From positions 2,666,001-2,730,000 of the forward strand of contig NZ_CP020555.1 of assembly GCF_002080455.1 (NCBI RefSeq): 64,000 nt of DNA. The letters are read 5' to 3'. Source of the DNA: Streptomyces sp. Sge12 (lineage in GTDB: Bacteria; Actinomycetota; Actinomycetes; Streptomycetales; Streptomycetaceae). A program made the position numbers and the translations under genes. Shown piece after piece: positions 42,714 through 54,275 of this stretch (its first letter is position 1; the number at the start of each line of letters is the position of its first letter). The notes below the pieces were generated by a model, which worked only from the letters and a program-made list of their open reading frames with translations, ran no database searches and was not told the DNA's origin.

Positions 42714-43286
42714 ATGGTGAACCTCACGCGCATCTACACCCGTACCGGCGACAAGGGCACGACCGCCCTGGGCGACATGAGCCGCACCGCCAAGACCGAC
42801 CTGCGGATCTCCGCGTACGCCGACGCCAACGAGGCCAACGCGGCCATCGGGACGGCGATCGCGCTCGGCGGGCTGTCCGCGGACGTGGTCAAGGTCCTGG
42901 TCCGCGTGCAGAACGACCTGTTCGACGTCGGCGCCGACCTGTGCACCCCCGTGGCCGAGAACCCGGAGTATCCGCCGCTGCGCGTGGAGCAGTTCTACGT
43001 GGACAAGCTGGAGGCGGACTGCGACCACTTCCTGGAGCAGGTGGAGAAGCTGCGCAGCTTCATCCTTCCCGGCGGCACCCCGGGCGCGGCCCTGCTGCAC
43101 CAGGCCTGCACGGTGGTGCGGCGCGCCGAGCGCTCGACGTGGGCGGCGCTGGAGGTGCACGGCGAGGTGATGAACCTGCTGACCGCGACCTACCTCAACC
43201 GCCTCTCCGACCTCCTGTTCATCCTGGCCCGGGTGGCCAACAAGGAGGTCGGGGACGTTCTGTGGGTACCGGGCGGCGAGCGCTGA
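42714..43286 (+). CDS. PduO-type cob(I)alamin adenosyltransferase
   Basis: 190 residues. It transfers the adenosyl group of ATP to cob(I)alamin to make coenzyme B12 for mutases such as IcmA. The family signature YTRTGDKGTT is at residues 8-17, with RISAYADANEANAAIG and VVRRAERSTWAAL (ATP/corrin-binding region, RRAER) following. ATG 42714. It is not in an operon with another B12 gene. Confidence 0.94.
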   Translation: MVNLTRIYTRTGDKGTTALGDMSRTAKTDLRISAYADANEANAAIGTAIALGGLSADVVKVLVRVQNDLFDVGADLCTPVAENPEYPPLRVEQFYVDKLEADCDHFLEQVEKLRSFILPGGTPGAALLHQACTVVRRAERSTWAALEVHGEVMNLLTATYLNRLSDLLFILARVANKEVGDVLWVPGGER

Positions 43287-43295
43287 CCACCTGCC

Positions 43296-44216
43296 CTAGG
43301 GGGTCGCAGAAGCGGGTGGCTCGTGGGCGGCGAGCTCTTCGGCCAGTTCCATGCAGCGCAGGCGGGCCGGGGACAAGTCGTAGGGCATCTTTCCGATGGC
43401 CGCGAACGCGCTCAGGGACTCCTGTCCCCCGCCGGAGCCCCGGCCGGCCCCGGCCCCGTCCCCACCCCCATCGGCGGTAGCGGGGTGCAAGGCGTCCCAG
43501 GAGTCGAAGAGCGCATCGTCGCTCTCTGCCGCGCCGGAATCCTCGATGACGGCCTGCAGCAGCTTTTCGAAGGCGTGCCGTTCGGCAGCCACCCGGGCCA
43601 CGCGGGGGTCATCGACAGCGATCGTGTCATCCAGTGCCTCCTCGGCGGCATCGACGCGGTCGGACTCCTCCCGCAGATCCGGATGGACGGCCAGGGCGAT
43701 GAAACGGGAGGCCTGGAGAGCCGCACCGAGCGGCCCGAAGATCCGCTCGGTGACCAGCAGGCTGTCCAGGTCCTCCCGGCGCAGGGAGCCCTCGGGCAGG
43801 CCCCTGAGCCGGCTGGTGACGAAGTCGGAGAGCAGGCCCAGCCTGCTGCCCTCGGTGCGCATGCGCTGCACGGCGGTCCGCTGCCGCCGCAGCTCTGCTT
43901 CCTGCGCGACCAGGGATTCCTCCAGCCGTTCCAGGATGCCCGCGATGCCGTGGTCGCCGTCGGCACCGGCGGAAGCCGTGTCGGCGAAGGCGTCGCGGAT
44001 GTCGTCCAGGGCGATCCCGGCGTCGGCCGTCCTGCGGATCCACAGGAGCCGGACCATGTCCTCGTAGCCGTAGCGGCGGCGGTCGTCACTGCCCCGCTCG
44101 GGCTCGGGGAGCAGGCCGATCTCGTGGTAGTGGCGGATCGCCCGCGGTGTGGTGCCGACGAAGGCCGCCGCGTCACCGATCCTGACCCGGCGCGGAGGGA
44201 TGAAGGACGCATACAT
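43296..44216 (-). CDS. MerR-family transcriptional regulator
   Basis: 306 residues. The N-terminal winged helix VRIGDAAAFVGTTPRAIRHYHEIGLLPEPE is typical MerR (shown in parts: GDAAAFVGTTPRAIRHY, then HEIGLLPEPE), followed by GYEDMVRLLWIRRTADAGI and a long coiled dimer helix. The C-terminal 180 residues form an unassigned effector domain. ATG 44216 has GAGGAAGG upstream. It is convergent with the adenosyltransferase gene, with only 9 bases between stops. Confidence 0.88.
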   Translation of the reverse strand: MYASFIPPRRVRIGDAAAFVGTTPRAIRHYHEIGLLPEPERGSDDRRRYGYEDMVRLLWIRRTADAGIALDDIRDAFADTASAGADGDHGIAGILERLEESLVAQEAELRRQRTAVQRMRTEGSRLGLLSDFVTSRLRGLPEGSLRREDLDSLLVTERIFGPLGAALQASRFIALAVHPDLREESDRVDAAEEALDDTIAVDDPRVARVAAERHAFEKLLQAVIEDSGAAESDDALFDSWDALHPATADGGGDGAGAGRGSGGGQESLSAFAAIGKMPYDLSPARLRCMELAEELAAHEPPASATP

Positions 44217-44354
44217 GAGCCGGGCCTTCCTCAGGGGAGTGGTACGTGGGTCCACCCGACCACATACCGCTACGGAAGGTGCAACGCGCGGCGCTCCGCC
44301 CCGCATCCGCACCGCGAGGCGCAGGCCCTGCGCAGGCAACCCGGCCCGGAGCGC

Positions 44355-44930
44355 CTAGCGCTCCGTGCGGGCCAGGGGGGTCGGTTCCCCGGCGGCCTTC
44401 GCCGGGGCCTTCGTCGGCCAGATCGTGTAGGCCGCGGCGACCAGGGCGTGGATGCCGACCACGCGCAGCGCGCCGAACTGCCAGGCCTGGAGCGAGCTGA
44501 CGTCGCCCGCGTCGCCGACGTACCAGATCGCCACCTGGAGCAGGGCCAGGGCGACGGCCGCGGCGATCACGGTACGGACCCACAGCTTCCACTCGTGCCG
44601 GGCGCGGGCCTTCCCGTACCCGGCGCCCGCCGGCTTCGGCCCCCCGGCCAGCCGGTACGCGGCGTGCCCGTCGAGCCACTTGATCGTGTAGTGGCCGTAG
44701 GCGACGGTGTAGCCGATGTAGAGCGCGGCCAGTCCGTGCTTCCAGTCCGGCTCGGCGCCGTTCTTGAGGTCGAGCGTGCTGACCACGAGCAGCACCAGCT
44801 CCATCAGCGGCTCGCACAGCAGGACGGCCGCCCCGAGCCTCGGCATCTTCGCGAGGTACCGCAGCGCCAGACCGGCCGCCAGCAGTACCCAGAAGCCGAC
44901 CTCGCAGGCGATGATCAGCGCGACGATCAT
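44355..44930 (-). CDS. Integral membrane protein
   Basis: 191 residues with about five hydrophobic spans; the loop KNGAEPDWKHGLAALYIGYT and KWLDGHAAYRLAGGPKP are conserved-looking, but I cannot name the family. ATG 44930 has GACGGAGAG upstream. It is divergent from the two-component sensor gene with a gap of about 160 bases, so the response regulator could act on it. The function is unknown. Confidence 0.72.
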   Translation of the reverse strand: MIVALIIACEVGFWVLLAAGLALRYLAKMPRLGAAVLLCEPLMELVLLVVSTLDLKNGAEPDWKHGLAALYIGYTVAYGHYTIKWLDGHAAYRLAGGPKPAGAGYGKARARHEWKLWVRTVIAAAVALALLQVAIWYVGDAGDVSSLQAWQFGALRVVGIHALVAAAYTIWPTKAPAKAAGEPTPLARTER

Positions 44931-45093
44931 GGGACTCTCCGTCCGCTCGGGTTCTTCGTTCCCTTCCAGGCTCCCGTCCGCACGGGCCCGATACGTCGTC
45001 GCCATTGACCATGTGGGCCTGCATCGTTCGATGTACCCCCGCCTCGGCCGCTCCGCCGAGGTGCGGGGCCCGCGCACCCTGTTGGATGGGAAC

Positions 45094-46278
45094 GTGACCG
45101 AGAAGAGCCTGCGCCCCCACCGTGACGACGTCCTCCTCGCGGTGGTCAGCACGGCCGCCGGCCTGGCCTTCTGGGCGCTCGGGGTCTACAGCAGCCCCGG
45201 CCGCGACTTCCTGCCGGCCTGGGCGGCCCTCGTCCCGCTGGTGCTCCTCGGCTCGATGGAGCTGCTGCGCCGGACCCTGCCGCAGGTGACCCTGGCCGTC
45301 GGCACCGCCGGGGTGATCGCCGACCAGTTCACGGTCGGCAGCCTCGCCACCGTCGTGATCTTCACGGACCTGATGTACGCCGCCGTCGTGTACGGAAAAC
45401 CGGCCATGGCCCGACGGCTCCCGGTCACCACCGGCCTGATCACCGTCGTGGTCACCATCGCCTCGCTGGCCTGGCTGCGGACCCCGCAGGCCCTGCTGAT
45501 CGGCGTTATCACCGGCATCGTGAGCTTCGCCCCGGCACTGACCGGCGCCACCCTGCGCAACCACCGGGAGGCCGCCGAGGCGGCCCGGCTGCGGGCGGAG
45601 CAGACCGCGCTGCTGGCCGAGATGGACCGCAGCCAGGCCGTGGCCGCCGAGCGCGCCCGGATGGCCCGGGAGCTCCACGACATGGTGGCCAACCACCTCT
45701 CCGCCATCGCCATCCACTCCACCGCCGCGCTCTCCATCGACACCGCCGCGACCAGTCGCGACGCGCTCGGGGTGATCCGCGAGAACAGCGTGCAGGGACT
45801 GGCCGAAATGCGCCGTCTGATCGGGCTGCTGCGGGATGCCGGGGGCGACCGGGAGCCGGTCGCCGTGCCCTCGCTGGACGGTCTGGACGCCTTGATCGGG
45901 CAGGCCCGGACCAATGGCTCGGGGAGCGGGCTGACCTTCGTACTCCACGACGACCGGCCGTCCGGGGAGCCCACGGCGGCCCCCGTGGAGCTGGCCGCGT
46001 ACCGGATCGTCCAGGAGTCGCTGACCAATGCCCTCAAGCACGCCGCCCCGGGCACCGTCACGGTCCGGGTGGCGCGCGCCGACGGGCTGCTGCGCGTGGC
46101 GGTGGACTCCCCCTACGGGGACCGGCCCGGCCCCCGCGCCCCCGGCTCCGGGGCGGGTCTGATCGGCATGCGGGAGCGGACGGAACTGCTGGGCGGGGAG
46201 TTCACTGCGGGCCGGTCCGGCGCCGTGTGGCAGGTACGGGCGACACTGCCCGCGGAGGAGAAGGTGGTGGAGGCATGA
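45094..46278 (+). CDS. Two-component sensor histidine kinase (HisKA_3 / NarL type)
   Basis: 394 residues: four or five N-terminal hydrophobic spans with little external loop, a coiled linker, a DHp domain with MARELHDMVANHLSAIAIHS (phosphoacceptor about His195) and a short HATPase_c domain with SLTNALKHA (N-box) and GAGLIGMRERTELLGGEF (G-box). The start is uncertain: GTG 45094 after GGATGGGAAC is used; ATG 45031 is in frame. The stop overlaps the response regulator's ATG (ATGA). Confidence 0.88.
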   Translation: MTEKSLRPHRDDVLLAVVSTAAGLAFWALGVYSSPGRDFLPAWAALVPLVLLGSMELLRRTLPQVTLAVGTAGVIADQFTVGSLATVVIFTDLMYAAVVYGKPAMARRLPVTTGLITVVVTIASLAWLRTPQALLIGVITGIVSFAPALTGATLRNHREAAEAARLRAEQTALLAEMDRSQAVAAERARMARELHDMVANHLSAIAIHSTAALSIDTAATSRDALGVIRENSVQGLAEMRRLIGLLRDAGGDREPVAVPSLDGLDALIGQARTNGSGSGLTFVLHDDRPSGEPTAAPVELAAYRIVQESLTNALKHAAPGTVTVRVARADGLLRVAVDSPYGDRPGPRAPGSGAGLIGMRERTELLGGEFTAGRSGAVWQVRATLPAEEKVVEA

Positions 46279-46928
46279 CCATCCGGGTGGTGGTGGCCGA
46301 GGATCAGTGCGCGGTACGGGCGGGGCTGGTGCTCATCCTGCGCAGTGCGGGGGACGTCGAGGTCGTGGGCGAGGCCGGCGACGGGGAGGAGGCGGTGCGC
46401 CTCGCCCGGGAGCTGCGGCCGGATCTCGTCCTCATGGACGTGCAGATGCCCCGGCTCGACGGGGTGTCCGCGACGCGTCAGGTGGTGTCGGAGGGCCTGG
46501 CCGACGTCCTGGTGCTGACCACCTTCGACCTCGACGAGTACGTCTTCGGGGCGCTGCGGGCGGGGGCCGCGGGCTTCCTCCTGAAGAACGCGGACGCGGC
46601 CGAGCTGATCGCGGCGGTACGGACGGTCGCGCGCGGGGAGGGTCTGATCGCGCCGGCAGTGACACGGCGGCTGATCGCCGAGTTCGCGGCGCCCCGGCCG
46701 GCGCGGCCGGCCCCGGCGCCGGAGCGGGCCGCGGCGGTCGCCTCCCTCACCCCGCGGGAGCGGGAGGTGCTGAGCGCGCTGGGCGAGGGCCTGTCGAACG
46801 CGGAGATCGCCGTGCGCCTGGACATGGCGGAGGCGACGGCCAAGACGCACGTCAGCAGGCTGCTCGGCAAGCTGGATCTGCGCAGCAGACTCCAAGCGGC
46901 GGTGCTGGCTCAGGAGTTGGGGATATAG
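46275..46928 (+). CDS. NarL/LuxR-type response regulator
   Basis: 217 residues: receiver domain with acidic residues Glu9/Asp10 (VVAEDQ), phosphoacceptor Asp55 (LVLMDVQMPR) and the lysine of GFLLKNAD, then a linker and a LuxR-type HTH (LTPREREVLSALGEGLSN ... ATAKTHVSRLLGKL). ATG 46275 overlaps the kinase stop, so the pair is translated together. The targets are unknown; the membrane gene on the other strand and the chitinase downstream are neighbours, but the chitinase has DasR-type sites of its own. Confidence 0.93.
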   Translation: MTIRVVVAEDQCAVRAGLVLILRSAGDVEVVGEAGDGEEAVRLARELRPDLVLMDVQMPRLDGVSATRQVVSEGLADVLVLTTFDLDEYVFGALRAGAAGFLLKNADAAELIAAVRTVARGEGLIAPAVTRRLIAEFAAPRPARPAPAPERAAAVASLTPREREVLSALGEGLSNAEIAVRLDMAEATAKTHVSRLLGKLDLRSRLQAAVLAQELGI

Positions 46929-46945
46929 CTGCGCGGTCGCGCACC

Positions 46946-46986
46946 GGTCTGGACCTCTTGACGGTTGGTCCAGACCTTTCTACGCT
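46946..46986 (+). promoter_or_regulatory. Chitinase promoter with two DasR-type (dre) sites
   Basis: GGTCTGGACC (46946-46955) and GGTCCAGACC (46967-46976) lie exactly 21 bases apart and each matches the core of the known DasR element (TGGTCTAGACCA-like). TTGACG (46958-46963) and TACGCT (46981-46986), 17 bases apart, form a good promoter, with the second dre site in its spacer. Repression by the GlcNAc-responsive regulator DasR is therefore likely. Confidence 0.75.
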
Positions 46987-47100
46987 CGCCGCAACACTGT
47001 GGTGAGCGTGCCATGACAAAGCGTGCTCACGGGCGGCGCAGGTCCCACCCCCATGTCGCAGTCGGCCCCACGGCGGCGACGGACCTACGGAGGATCACCC

Positions 47101-48954
47101 TTGAGCACAGCATCCCCACCCCGCACCCGGCGCACCCGGTTCTTCCGCCGAGTGGCGGCCGTCGTGGCCGCCCTCGCCCTGCCCGTCACCGGACTCGTCG
47201 TACTGGCCGGCCCGGCCCAGGCGGCCGCCTCCGCGACGGCCACGTACACCAAGGTCTCCGACTGGGGCTCCGGCTTCGAGGGCAAGTGGGTGGTGAAGAA
47301 CACCGGCACCACCACCCTCAGCAGCTGGACCGTGGAGTGGGACTACCCGGCGGGCACCTCGGTCACCTCGGCCTGGGACGCCACCGTCACCGGCTCGGGC
47401 ACCCACTGGACCGCGAAGAACGTCGGCTGGAACGGCACGCTCGCTCCCGGGGCGACCGCCAGCTTCGGCTTCAACGGCGCCGGCGGCGGCGCCCCGAGCG
47501 GCTGCAAGATCAACGGCGCCTCCTGCGACGGCGGCACCCAGCCCGGCGACACTCCCCCCACGGCTCCCGGCACCCCCACCGCGAGCAACGTCGCCGACAC
47601 CTCGCTCACCCTGACCTGGACCCCGGCCACCGACGACAAGGGCGTCAAGAACTACGACGTCTACCGGGGCTCCGCCAAGATCGCCACCGTCACCGGGACC
47701 GGCTACGCGGACTCCGGCCTGACCAAGGGCACGACGTACACCTACAGCGTCACCGCCCGCGACACCATCGACCAGACGGGCCCCTCCTCCGGCTCCGCCA
47801 CGGTCACCACCACCGGCGGGGTCATCCCCCCGGACCCGGGCGGCAAGGTCAAGCTCGGCTACTTCACCAACTGGGGCGTCTACGGCCGCAACTACCACGT
47901 GAAGAACCTGGTGACCTCCGGCACCGCGGGCAAGATCACCCACATCAACTACGCCTTCGGCAACGTCCAGGGCGGCCGCTGCACCATCGGTGACTCCTAC
48001 GCCGACTACGACAAGGCCTACACCGCCGACCAGAGCGTCGACGGCAAGGCCGACACCTGGGACCAGCCGCTGCGCGGCAACTTCAACCAGCTGCGCAAGC
48101 TGAAGGCCCAGTACCCGAACATCAAGATCCTGTGGTCCTTCGGCGGCTGGACCTGGTCCGGCGGGTTCGGCCAGGCCGCGGCCAATCCGGCGGCCTTCGC
48201 CCAGTCCTGCTACGACCTGGTCGAGGACCCGCGCTGGGCCGATGTCTTCGACGGCATCGACCTGGACTGGGAGTACCCGAACGCCTGCGGCCTGACCTGC
48301 GACACCTCCGGCCCGGCCGCCCTGAAGAACGTGATGCAGGCGATGCGCGCCAAGTTCGGCACGGGCAACCTGGTCACCGCCGCCATCTCCGCCGACGGCA
48401 CCAGCGGCGGCAAGCTGGATGCGGCCGACTACGCGGGCGCCGCCCAGTACGTCGACTTCTACAACGTGATGACCTACGACTTCTTCGGCACCTGGGCCGC
48501 CCAGGGCCCGACGGCCCCGCACTCGCCGCTGACCTCCTACGCGGGCATCCCGCAGGAGGGCTTCCACTCCGAGGCCGCGATCAGCAAGCTCAAGGGCAAG
48601 GGGATCAGCGGCAGCAAGCTGAACCTCGGCATCGGCTTCTACGGCCGCGGCTGGACCGGAGTCACCCAGGCCACCCCCGGCGGCACCGCCACCGGACCGG
48701 CCCAGGGCACCTACGAGCCCGGCAACGAGGACTACAAGGTCCTCAAGAACACCTGCCCGGCCACCGGCACCGTCGCCGGCACCGCCTACGCCAAGTGCGG
48801 CAGCAACTGGTGGAGCTACGACACCCCCGCCACCATCGCCGGGAAGATGAGCTGGGCCAAGCAGCAGGGCCTCAGGGGAGCCTTCTACTGGGAGTTCAGC
48901 GGCGACACCGCGAACGGTGAACTCGCGAACGCGGTCCACACCGGGCTCCAGTAA
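47101..48954 (+). CDS. Secreted chitinase, CBM2 + fibronectin III + GH18
   Basis: 617 residues: signal peptide (to about residue 43, AGPAQA-A), a family 2 carbohydrate-binding module (about 44-143), a fibronectin type III domain (about 155-240), then a GH18 catalytic domain with DGIDLDWE (384-391, Glu391 the proton donor) and FGGWTWSGGF. It degrades chitin outside the cell to GlcNAc oligomers. The TTG start has ACGGAGGA 8 bases upstream and is preferred to ATG 47053. Domain order resembles Streptomyces chitinase C-type enzymes. It is controlled by the DasR-type sites upstream and ends at a 17-bp-stem terminator. Confidence 0.94.
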   Translation: MSTASPPRTRRTRFFRRVAAVVAALALPVTGLVVLAGPAQAAASATATYTKVSDWGSGFEGKWVVKNTGTTTLSSWTVEWDYPAGTSVTSAWDATVTGSGTHWTAKNVGWNGTLAPGATASFGFNGAGGGAPSGCKINGASCDGGTQPGDTPPTAPGTPTASNVADTSLTLTWTPATDDKGVKNYDVYRGSAKIATVTGTGYADSGLTKGTTYTYSVTARDTIDQTGPSSGSATVTTTGGVIPPDPGGKVKLGYFTNWGVYGRNYHVKNLVTSGTAGKITHINYAFGNVQGGRCTIGDSYADYDKAYTADQSVDGKADTWDQPLRGNFNQLRKLKAQYPNIKILWSFGGWTWSGGFGQAAANPAAFAQSCYDLVEDPRWADVFDGIDLDWEYPNACGLTCDTSGPAALKNVMQAMRAKFGTGNLVTAAISADGTSGGKLDAADYAGAAQYVDFYNVMTYDFFGTWAAQGPTAPHSPLTSYAGIPQEGFHSEAAISKLKGKGISGSKLNLGIGFYGRGWTGVTQATPGGTATGPAQGTYEPGNEDYKVLKNTCPATGTVAGTAYAKCGSNWWSYDTPATIAGKMSWAKQQGLRGAFYWEFSGDTANGELANAVHTGLQ

Positions 48955-48961
48955 CAAGACG

Positions 48962-49001
48962 GAAGCCGGGGAGACGGGTCCGCCCCCGTCTCCCCGGCTT
49001 C
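48962..49001. terminator. Terminator after the chitinase gene
   Basis: A 17-bp perfect stem (48962-48978 with 48985-49001) closes the 6-base loop TCCGCC, 7 bases past the chitinase stop. The DUF2550 gene converges from the right, so it may serve both. Confidence 0.75.
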
Positions 49002-49020
49002 TCCGTACCCCGCCGGGGTA

Positions 49021-49467
49021 CTACGCCACGTTCACCCGCTGGCCGGGAGGAGCCGCCTCCAGCCACGCCAGGAATCCGGTCAGCGCGTCCTCGCTCATCG
49101 CCAGCTCCAGGCGCGTCCCCCGGTGGACACAGCCGAGCACGACGGCGTCGGAGAGCAGGGCCAGCTCCTCCTCGCCCTCCGGGGCGCGGCGGGCGACGAC
49201 CTCGATGGAGGAACGCTCCAGCAGCCGGCGCGGCCGCGGGGAGTACGAGAACACCCGGAACCACTCGATCCGGTCACCGCTGTAGCGGGCGACCCCGTAC
49301 ACCCAGCCCTTGCCGGAGATGTCGGGCTCCTCCGACACGCCCCAGCGCATGCTGCAGTCGAAGGTGCCGCCGGACCGCTGGATGAGTCTGCGGCGCAGTC
49401 CGAACACGAACAGCCCGATCACCACCAGGGTTACGACCAGGCCGCTCACAAGCAGAGCGAGGAGCAT
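49021..49467 (-). CDS. DUF2550 protein
   Basis: 148 residues: an N-terminal transmembrane span (about 1-24) followed by a soluble domain with SGGTFDCSMRWG and RYSGDRIEWFRVFSYSPRP, the DUF2550 pattern that in actinobacteria typically follows the atp operon. No function is known. ATG 49467 is used because GAGGAGGT is 8 bases upstream of it; GTG 49473 is too close to that site. It is downstream of atpC but beyond the atp terminator. Confidence 0.87.
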   Translation of the reverse strand: MLLALLVSGLVVTLVVIGLFVFGLRRRLIQRSGGTFDCSMRWGVSEEPDISGKGWVYGVARYSGDRIEWFRVFSYSPRPRRLLERSSIEVVARRAPEGEEELALLSDAVVLGCVHRGTRLELAMSEDALTGFLAWLEAAPPGQRVNVA

Positions 49468-49500
49468 CTTCACCGACCTCCTCGCTCATCGAATACGCAT

Positions 49501-49573
49501 GAGAAAAAAACGGACCTGCATCGCCTCAGCCGCGACCCGGTCTGGAAAATTCCAGCACGGACCGCGGCTGAGG
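49501..49573 (-). terminator. Rho-independent terminator of the atp operon
   Basis: On the minus strand, CCTCAGCCGCG (49573-49563) pairs with 49534-49524 and the inner TGGAA/TTCCA (49543-49554) makes a second stem. After the stem comes a seven-T run (49510-49504). It is one of the few T-run terminators in this window, 59 bases past atpC. Confidence 0.8.
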
Positions 49574-49631
49574 TCTGCTGACTCCCGGCGGTCGCCCCCC
49601 GGGACTCAAGCGATCAAACTCCGACGGGCAT

Positions 49632-50003
49632 TCAGCCCGTTACGGCGCGCAGCCGGACATCAGCGCGACGCTCGGCGGCCGCATCGGCCTCCGACTTCGC
49701 GCGCTCCAGTGCCCGCTCCGCACGCTGGACGTCAATCTCGTCCGCGAGCTCGGCGATCTCGGCCAGCAGGGACAGCTTGTTGTCCGCGAACGAGATGAAA
49801 CCGCCGTGCACCGCGGCGACGACAGTGTTGCCCTCGCTGGTGCGGATGGTCACCGGGCCCGATTCCAGCACACCGAGAAGCGGCTGGTGACCGGGCATGA
49901 CGCCGATGTCGCCGGACGTGGTGCGGGCGACAACAAGGGTGGCCTCGCCGGACCAGACATTGCGGTCCGCCGCGACCAGCTCGACGTGCAGCTCAGCAGC
50001 CAA
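49632..50003 (-). CDS. atpC: ATP synthase epsilon subunit
   Basis: 123 residues, F1 epsilon: N-terminal beta domain (LHVELVAADRNVWSGEATLV, GDIGVMPGHQPLLGVLESGP) and a short helical C-terminal domain. It couples rotation and can inhibit hydrolysis. The TTG start at 50003 is chosen: GAGGAG lies 6 bases upstream and the product then begins AAELHVELVAADR as in other Streptomyces; GTG codons at 50024/50021 would add seven residues. Last gene of the operon. Confidence 0.95.
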   Translation of the reverse strand: MAAELHVELVAADRNVWSGEATLVVARTTSGDIGVMPGHQPLLGVLESGPVTIRTSEGNTVVAAVHGGFISFADNKLSLLAEIAELADEIDVQRAERALERAKSEADAAAERRADVRLRAVTG

Positions 50004-50168
50004 GGTGGCTCCTCGGGTCACCACCCGGCGGGTCGGCCGGGTGTTGGGTCAAATTCTAATGGGCGTGAGGAGAGGGACGGGACATACCCGCCCCTCTCCG
50101 TCTGCAAGACACGGCCGGCCTTCGCCGGCGGCCTGCGAACCGGAGCGCCCCTCGCGGAGCGCGCCGGA

Positions 50169-52528
<2,360 letters not shown>

Positions 52529-52548
52529 GAGTCAGGTCCCTTCCGTCG

Positions 52549-54144
52549 TCACTTGGAGACGTTGACGGCCGGTGCGTCCTCGCCCAGGAGCTTGCCGTCC
52601 GAGGTCTCGAACTGGCGCTTGAAGGAAGCGATGGCGTCCGCGATGGAGGACAGGGTGTCGTCCGACATCTTGCCGCCGTCGGCGATGGAGGTGAGGAGGT
52701 CCTTGCGCTCGCGGCGCAGGTGCTCCAGCAGCTCCGACTCGAAGCGACGGATGTCGGCGACCGGAACGTCGTCCATCTTGCCGGTGGTGCCGGCCCAGAC
52801 GGAGACGACCTGCTCCTCGACGGGCATCGGCTGGTACTGGCCCTGCTTCAGCAGCTCGACCAGGCGCTTGCCGCGCTCCAGCGAAGCCTTCGAAGCGGCG
52901 TCCAGGTCGGAACCGAAGGCGGCGAACGCCTCCAGCTCGCGGTACTGGGCGAGGTCCAGGCGCAGACGGCCGGAAACCTGCTTCATGGCCTTGTGCTGGG
53001 CGGAGCCACCGACGCGGGAGACCGAGATACCGACGTTCAGCGCCGGGCGCTGGCCCGCGTTGAACAGGTCGGACTCCAGGAAGCACTGGCCGTCGGTGAT
53101 GGAGATGACGTTGGTCGGGATGAACGCCGACACGTCGTTCGCCTTGGTCTCGACGATCGGCAGACCGGTCATCGAACCGGCACCCATGTCGTCGGACAGC
53201 TTCGCGCAGCGCTCCAGCAGACGGGAGTGCAGGTAGAAGACGTCACCCGGGTAGGCCTCGCGGCCCGGCGGGCGGCGCAGCAGCAGCGACACGGCGCGGT
53301 AGGCGTCGGCCTGCTTCGACAGGTCGTCGAAGATGATCAGGACGTGCTTGCCGGCGTACATCCAGTGCTGGCCGATGGCGGAACCGGTGTACGGCGCCAG
53401 GTACTTGAAGCCGGCCGGGTCGGACGCCGGGGCGGCGACGATCGTCGTGTACTCGAGCGCGCCGGCGTCTTCCAGGGCGCCGCGAACGGACGCGATGGTC
53501 GAGCCCTTCTGGCCGATGGCGACGTAGATGCAGCGAACCTGCTTGTTCACGTCGCCCGAGCGCCAGTTGTCGCGCTGGTTGATGATCGTGTCGACGGCCA
53601 GAGCGGTCTTACCCGTCTGACGGTCGCCGATGATCAGCTGACGCTGGCCGCGGCCGACGGGGACCATCGCGTCGATGGCCTTGTAGCCGGTCTGCATCGG
53701 CTCGTGGACCGACTTGCGGACCATGACGCCGGGGGCCTGCAGCTCGAGGGCGCGGCGGCCTTCGGTCGCGATCTCGCCGAGACCGTCGATCGGGTTGCCG
53801 AGCGGGTCGACGACGCGGCCGAGGTAACCCTCGCCGACGCCGACGGAGAGCACCTCACCGGTGCGCTGCACCGGCTGGCCCTCCTCGATACCGCTGAACT
53901 CGCCGAGGACGACCGCACCGATCTCGCGCTCCTCGAGGTTGAGGGCGAGACCGAGGGTGCCGTCCTCGAACTTCAGCAGCTCGTTCGCCATGGCGGAGGG
54001 CAGGCCCTCCACCTTCGCGATGCCGTCGCCGGCAACGCTGACCGTTCCGACCTCCTCGCGCGAGGCCGCGTCCGGCTGGTACGACTGGACAAAGTTCTCC
54101 AGTGCGTCCCGGATCTCCTCCGGCCGGATCGTGAGCTCCGCCAT
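52549..54144 (-). CDS. atpA: ATP synthase alpha subunit
   Basis: 531 residues, nucleotide-binding non-catalytic F1 subunit: P-loop [29 protein letters not shown] and [23 protein letters not shown] 54144 is the conserved start ([19 protein letters not shown]); the frame is open further upstream without support. The upstream gap contains a short hairpin at 54190-54206. Confidence 0.98.
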   Translation of the reverse strand: MAELTIRPEEIRDALENFVQSYQPDAASREEVGTVSVAGDGIAKVEGLPSAMANELLKFEDGTLGLALNLEEREIGAVVLGEFSGIEEGQPVQRTGEVLSVGVGEGYLGRVVDPLGNPIDGLGEIATEGRRALELQAPGVMVRKSVHEPMQTGYKAIDAMVPVGRGQRQLIIGDRQTGKTALAVDTIINQRDNWRSGDVNKQVRCIYVAIGQKGSTIASVRGALEDAGALEYTTIVAAPASDPAGFKYLAPYTGSAIGQHWMYAGKHVLIIFDDLSKQADAYRAVSLLLRRPPGREAYPGDVFYLHSRLLERCAKLSDDMGAGSMTGLPIVETKANDVSAFIPTNVISITDGQCFLESDLFNAGQRPALNVGISVSRVGGSAQHKAMKQVSGRLRLDLAQYRELEAFAAFGSDLDAASKASLERGKRLVELLKQGQYQPMPVEEQVVSVWAGTTGKMDDVPVADIRRFESELLEHLRRERKDLLTSIADGGKMSDDTLSSIADAIASFKRQFETSDGKLLGEDAPAVNVSK

Positions 54145-54189
54145 CTGGGTTCCCTGCTCTCCTTGTTGGGCCTGAAGCTTCTTAGGGGT

Positions 54190-54206
54190 CTGGGGGCGAC
54201 CCCCAG
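54190..54206 (-). other. Small hairpin in the atpH-atpA gap
   Basis: CTGGGGG-CGA-CCCCCAG, a 7-bp stem with a 3-base loop, lies about 46 bases before the atpA start. It may process or stabilise the atp message so that subunits are made in unequal amounts; that role is inference. Confidence 0.35.
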
Positions 54207-54275
54207 GAATCTTCTGCAAGTTCTGCACGGCCCAACCGGGCCGCTAGGAATGCTTTTTGTTCTTTTGGTGGCTGG

